From assembly GCA_020849825.1 (NCBI GenBank), contig JADZFP010000348.1, positions 1 to 18,868 on the forward strand: a stretch of DNA of 18,868 nt, written 5' to 3'. Positions 16,601 to 18,868 of the stretch are shown here, in pieces. How positions within the stretch are numbered: position 1 is the stretch's first letter; each line of letters begins with the position of its first letter. The translations under genes were made by a program, and so were the position numbers. The notes beneath the pieces are model-generated. The model saw nothing but the letters and a program-made list of their open reading frames with translations, ran no database searches and was not told the DNA's origin. This DNA is from Saprospiraceae bacterium (lineage in GTDB: Bacteria; Bacteroidota; Bacteroidia; Chitinophagales; Saprospiraceae).

Positions 16601-18396
16601 CCGCTGAACAAAAGGCGAAACATCGTGCGGCGCGTATGTTTTTGTAAAATAACCTGATCAGCGAGGGGAAGCTCGCCTATGAGGGATTCAGCAGTCTTCC
16701 ACACATTGGTTTCTCCGTTTTCTTCGCAGACGGTCGTATTCTTCTGCCCGCCCTTCTCTTCACATTCATTGATTTCACCCGGACAGGGCTCCATGTCCGA
16801 CCAGGTGGTGTAGGGATTCCGGCGTTCGAGCCATGCTTCCACCTGTTGCGAGCTTGCAGGCGACAAGCCGTCCTGAATGGCTTTTTTAAGTGCTTCTTCG
16901 TTGATGACGTAAAAAATCTGGTTGATTTTATTCCTGATTTCATCAAACACCAATTCCAGTGCGGCCAGGTTGGGTATTTGATTCGCACTGGTGAATTTGG
17001 GTAATACCCGACACTCCAGATTAAACGTCACCTCCCGTTTCCCTTCCTGCAAAAACAACACCGGCGAGGCCAGCACGAACCCCAGACGGGCGGGCGGATG
17101 ATTTTTGGCCGAGGTTTTATTTTTAGGTACGAATTTGCTGGCTTTACTGCCCAAGGTCGGCCAGTTGGCGCTTTGTCCTTCGGCAAATGCCTCGCCCTGA
17201 CCGTCGGCGCTGTTGGCCTTAGGCGCGATGTACAGCCCTTCGGTGAGGCGCACTGCTTGTGTGCTGCCGGCTATGGCAGTTTGCTGACTAATTTGCGTAT
17301 TCCGGTACAACGTCAGCACCTGATCTACCTGCGCTTTATCAACCACAATATCTTTCTCGAGCGTAAAATCGACCTCGGCGCCCAGAGGGTCTTTCCCATC
17401 TTTGACGGCCGTGCCTTTTCCGACCAGATAGCGGTCGAGGTGTTTTTGCACTTCCAGCACCAAATGCGCCGCGTCGGGGCGGGCTTTTCGCGGACTGAGG
17501 TGCAGTACCGTTTCAAAAAAATACTCGAGATGCTGACGGCTCAGACCATTGAGATCGTCGCGAAACAGTTCGAACATTTGCAAAAACGCGAACAACAGCC
17601 CCAGGTGCGGCGGCTGCATTTGCTGGTTGGCCTCGTCCAGCGGGGCGAGGCTTTCGGGCAAAAAAGCCGGCGCTTCGGATGCGACGAGGCGCAGCACGTT
17701 CAATGCCGCCTGTCCCTGCGCCTGAAAGGAAGCGACAATACCCCGGTACAAGCTTTCGCCTGGTGTGATAACGGGGTTGGAAGGAAGAGATTGGTACAGA
17801 TCCCGGATGTCGAGCCCCCAGGCTTTATGTTGGGTAAACTGCTGAAAATCAGGCAGTCGAATACCCGAAGCTTTGGAGAATTTTTTGTTTTCAAGAAGAA
17901 ACAATTGCAGGGGCTCAACCAGTTGCGTGCGGATTGCGCCGTCCAGCATCAGGGTCAGGGCGTTGGTTTGGCTTTCGAGTTGAGTAAACGCATCGTACAA
18001 GGCACCGAATAAATCGCCGTGTACGAAATCGCGCAACATACGCACGTTTTCCGGGTCCGGTAATTGGTCGGCCGAGCGGCTCAGGGCATCCAGTTGCCGT
18101 TCCAGGTCTTCGGTGTCGGTCTTGATCAAACGCGCCAGTACAAAAGGCAGGCTGTCGGAAAAAAAACGTTGCCAGTTTCCGACCTCCACCACGTCGCGCG
18201 CTTCATCGAGGCGGTAAAAATTGATCTGCCGGGCAAATTCGGCGATAAACAAAAGCCGGTCGGCAAGGGTCGCCCCGTCGATCTGTACGCTCGCGGGGGC
18301 CAAGGCCGGCAGTGTCCTGTGGCGCTGGCTGACTCCCGGCGCATTTTTGAACGGGTGGGCCGGCAGTTGATCGCAAAGATTGTTTTCCAGTGTCAT
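13633..18396 (-). CDS. Afp11-like baseplate protein, gpJ/gp47 family (1587 residues)
   Basis: The C-terminal third carries the gpJ/gp47 baseplate pattern: YRRTAERLRHKGRAIAPFDY (1351-1370), EAFPEIYKVKC (1376-1386), FARIRVFNPRYEGVRVKIKV (1449-1468) and a final segment to about 1530 (FGQPIYRSDLLKYVEQLPYV). The N-terminal 330 residues are helical and resemble other large Bacteroidota homologues (RQINFYRLDEARD, 56-67; NWQRFFSDS, 74-82). The middle (about 540-1110) is less familiar. It has a Cys-containing loop at 538-557, acidic D-G-D-G-D-D at 814-819, and an Ala-rich coiled-coil-like stretch at 960-1055. This product should form the baseplate wedge ring with the gp25-like and Afp12-like proteins. 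The start ATG overlaps the gp25-like stop as ATGA. The protein is longer than Afp11 of Serratia, as I recall, apparently through the middle insertion. Confidence 0.92.
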   Translation of the reverse strand: MTLENNLCDQLPAHPFKNAPGVSQRHRTLPALAPASVQIDGATLADRLLFIAEFARQINFYRLDEARDVVEVGNWQRFFSDSLPFVLARLIKTDTEDLERQLDALSRSADQLPDPENVRMLRDFVHGDLFGALYDAFTQLESQTNALTLMLDGAIRTQLVEPLQLFLLENKKFSKASGIRLPDFQQFTQHKAWGLDIRDLYQSLPSNPVITPGESLYRGIVASFQAQGQAALNVLRLVASEAPAFLPESLAPLDEANQQMQPPHLGLLFAFLQMFELFRDDLNGLSRQHLEYFFETVLHLSPRKARPDAAHLVLEVQKHLDRYLVGKGTAVKDGKDPLGAEVDFTLEKDIVVDKAQVDQVLTLYRNTQISQQTAIAGSTQAVRLTEGLYIAPKANSADGQGEAFAEGQSANWPTLGSKASKFVPKNKTSAKNHPPARLGFVLASPVLFLQEGKREVTFNLECRVLPKFTSANQIPNLAALELVFDEIRNKINQIFYVINEEALKKAIQDGLSPASSQQVEAWLERRNPYTTWSDMEPCPGEINECEEKGGQKNTTVCEENGETNVWKTAESLIGELPLADQVILQKHTRRTMFRLLFSGEKEWVPVLMEPSVNLQMSITGNDLNAPFTLTAVATLTPDQPGVTFFNAENLKEQLGTDLPVAKFELDPDIKVWIPNSPGDSACCLEKGAEGPGVYASLWHLFGNIQIESAQISVKVCGVRNLVVQNDENLQDVNSPIYPFGTRPDVPDFNVVDDPTGGNLTGPSFYLGSREVFSKNWQKVSVNFNWKEKPSDFQEYYKAYVKWPITYPIELAEVDGDGDDVYPKKYGLLEDKFKMAVSMLSEGAWRNDTANTRKLFKNEDEPAAVCDDTVATDRMLRFDRNNFVNLRYEKEFIKQPLTALLASTRDRFLRLTLKDQDFLHKDYPFVLARQTIAKSMLPDKIHVDAVYFIAGINTVITFGDFTALFAIKDNITDLKNSITSAAGLALEAKNLALEADNLAQTALTTAEAADDDSDPTDMIDETPVTPGELADIVQAVSDTESKTEAVKNKTEAVEKAFSDPFDPFDPDSSGLTYKSTKLAQEYENIEQALSIFDPIAGKLKETPEVPIPNEPWTPVMVNISLDYTALANSQNEDVSFIHLHPYPDTYKTGYFANTPTLIAAPPAPAPMLDEVMQQPAEGTLYLGLKNLTPGSNLNLLFQLAEATADTEAEKARVAWQYLSNNEWRDLREGFEVLDDATHGLTASGIVKIAVPPDITNGPENTVLPRGLHWLKVAAPQNSRAVCETLGIHTQAVLARFAPTPANDPARSGNPLPAGSLAKLRAADANVKQVQQPYESFGGRAAEDAGGNKNAFYRRTAERLRHKGRAIAPFDYERLVLEAFPEIYKVKCISHAMALGAAKYQSDLEWAAGFVTLVVVPDLTVLKTGVNLSPQAPLSLLERIQEELCARSSPFARIRVFNPRYEGVRVKIKVVLHKGFDQNYYEAQLQQAIIHFLAPWHLGDSEKLRFGQPIYRSDLLKYVEQLPYVNYVVELKMAHEQDENTWSTVVEPCTARSILTAGEVIVCPGAPLDCPQNDLKDPCQPRFTPSNLV
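15112..15525 (-). other. Ala-rich coiled-coil-like, lower-GC insertion within the Afp11-like protein
   Basis: Residues about 958-1095 contain heptad-like helices rich in Ala, Leu, Lys and Glu (AGLALEAKNLALEADNLAQT at 981-1000; TESKTEAVKNKTEAVEKAF at 1038-1056). Acidic loops with repeated DPF (DPFDPFDP at 1058-1065) lie between and after them. Sample lines are 42% G+C (15241-15300) and, nearby, 37% (15901-15960), against 67% at 14281-14340. This suggests an acquired or fast-evolving domain inside a conserved baseplate protein. Confidence 0.6.
18393..18396 (-). other. ATGA stop/start overlap between gp25-like and Afp11-like genes
   Basis: On the minus strand the TGA of the gp25-like gene (18395-18393) overlaps the ATG of the Afp11-like gene (18396-18394). 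This implies coupled translation of two baseplate subunits and fixes the downstream start. Confidence 0.85.
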
Positions 18397-18815
18397 TGGG
18401 CGGGTCGATTGGCTTCACGGAGGTAATAATCATACACGTAGTTAAAGCGCGAGTTGGTGCGGGCGACTACATAGTCGATTTCAATGGTCAGGCGCCCTTC
18501 AATCAGGTCGAAAGAATCGGCCGGCGTTATGGCAATCCGTTCGGGTATAATGCGGGGTTCGTGGTATAAAATCGCATTTTCGATCTGGCTGCGCAGCAGG
18601 CCCAATAAGGAGTTGCTGACCGGCTCAAACTGAAAATCGGCCATGTTGCAGCCGTAAAGCGGTTGCATCACTCTTTCGCCAAGACTGGTGGCCAGCAAAA
18701 TGTCGAGACTCTGTCGAATGTCCTCCACGTTTTCGACCATGCGGGCTTCCGCCGTTTCCGGGTCGAATTCAGGCGGGAAAGACCAGCCTCTGCCGAGAAA
18801 AGATTGATCGCCCAT
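18393..18815 (-). CDS. GPW/gp25-like baseplate wedge protein (Afp9-like)
   Basis: This is a complete 140-residue protein. It begins MGDQSFLGRGWSFPPEF, a start typical of eCIS gp25 homologues. The GPW/gp25 fold covers about residues 24-117: VEDIRQSLDILLATSLGERV (30-49), MQPLYGCN (50-57), then the strands EGRLTIEIDYVVART (106-120). In phage T4 and Afp-type particles gp25 is a core wedge subunit that nucleates sheath assembly at the baseplate. It is the first gene seen in the operon. The ATG at 18815 is preceded by an A-run and the octamer repeat, with no Shine-Dalgarno. Spike and tip genes that usually lie just before it are outside the window or elsewhere. Confidence 0.93.
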   Translation of the reverse strand: MGDQSFLGRGWSFPPEFDPETAEARMVENVEDIRQSLDILLATSLGERVMQPLYGCNMADFQFEPVSNSLLGLLRSQIENAILYHEPRIIPERIAITPADSFDLIEGRLTIEIDYVVARTNSRFNYVYDYYLREANRPAQ

Positions 18816-18820
18816 TTTTT

Positions 18821-18868
18821 TAATGTGCTAATGTGCTAATGAGTGAATGTGCTAATGAGTGAATGTGC
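18821..18868. repeat. Octamer tandem repeat upstream of the gp25-like gene, running off the right edge
   Basis: The last 48 bases are six octamers on the plus strand: TAATGTGC twice, then TAATGAGT-GAATGTGC twice, so the second part is also a 16-base unit in two copies. Read on the coding strand this is GCACATTA-type repeats ending 5 bases before the ATG at 18815, separated only by an A-run. It probably continues beyond the window. I see no Bacteroidota-type promoter (TTG, then TAnnTTTG) in the 53 bases available. Confidence 0.85.

Noticed and set aside
1..18868. Possible tailed-phage or prophage origin of the baseplate genes.
   Set aside because: No capsid, portal, terminase, integrase or lysis gene is present. 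The tape-measure protein is the eCIS type rather than a phage type, and DUF4157 supports an injection system.
18816..18868. CRISPR-like repeats at the right edge.
   Set aside because: The units are 8 or 16 bases, directly abutting, with no unique spacers.

Overview
The window most likely comes from a Bacteroidota chromosome, plausibly a Saprospiria or Lewinella-type lineage. Three things suggest this. None of the eight gene starts has an AGGAGG-type ribosome binding site. The injection-system proteins are of the oversized type I associate with that phylum. The DUF4157 protein carries VQRKCAACE motifs. The lineage is an inference from style; no rRNA or other marker is present.

All eight protein genes lie head to tail on the minus strand and are tightly packed. 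Two junctions are 4-base ATGA overlaps and the other gaps are 1 to 31 bases, so the window reads as one operon running from right to left. Its 5' part (18815 down to 4691) encodes the baseplate end of an extracellular contractile injection system (eCIS, the Afp/PVC/MAC family): a gp25/Afp9-like wedge protein, a 1587-residue Afp11-like gpJ/gp47 protein, a giant Afp12-like protein of about 2426 residues, and an Afp14-like tape measure protein. Sheath, tube, spike, AAA+ ATPase and terminator genes are absent and presumably lie beyond the right edge.

The 3' part (4659 down to 1) looks like a cargo or accessory cassette: an unrecognised 224-residue protein, a vanadium-haloperoxidase-type PAP2 enzyme with its whole active site intact and no obvious signal peptide, a ParA/Soj-type ATPase with no ParB beside it, and a DUF4157 ('eCIS core domain') protein. 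The last has a C-terminal half resembling a zinc-dependent phospholipase C/P1-nuclease-like helical domain, and it runs off the left edge. A reasonable reading is that the baseplate genes build a contractile particle, the enzymes are candidate payloads, and the ParA ATPase may position or partition particles or cargo in the cell. These functional links are inferred from gene order only.

The strongest candidates for new biology are four. First, the haloperoxidase-ParA-DUF4157 cassette coupled to an eCIS baseplate operon. Second, the long array of degenerate YegP/DUF1508-like beta-beta-alpha modules inserted in the Afp12-like protein. Third, the sharp base-composition break at the DUF4157/effector junction. 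Fourth, an octamer tandem repeat just upstream of the first gene. No stretch longer than 55 bases lacks a gene. I see no RNA gene, CRISPR array, insertion sequence, terminator or convincing promoter.
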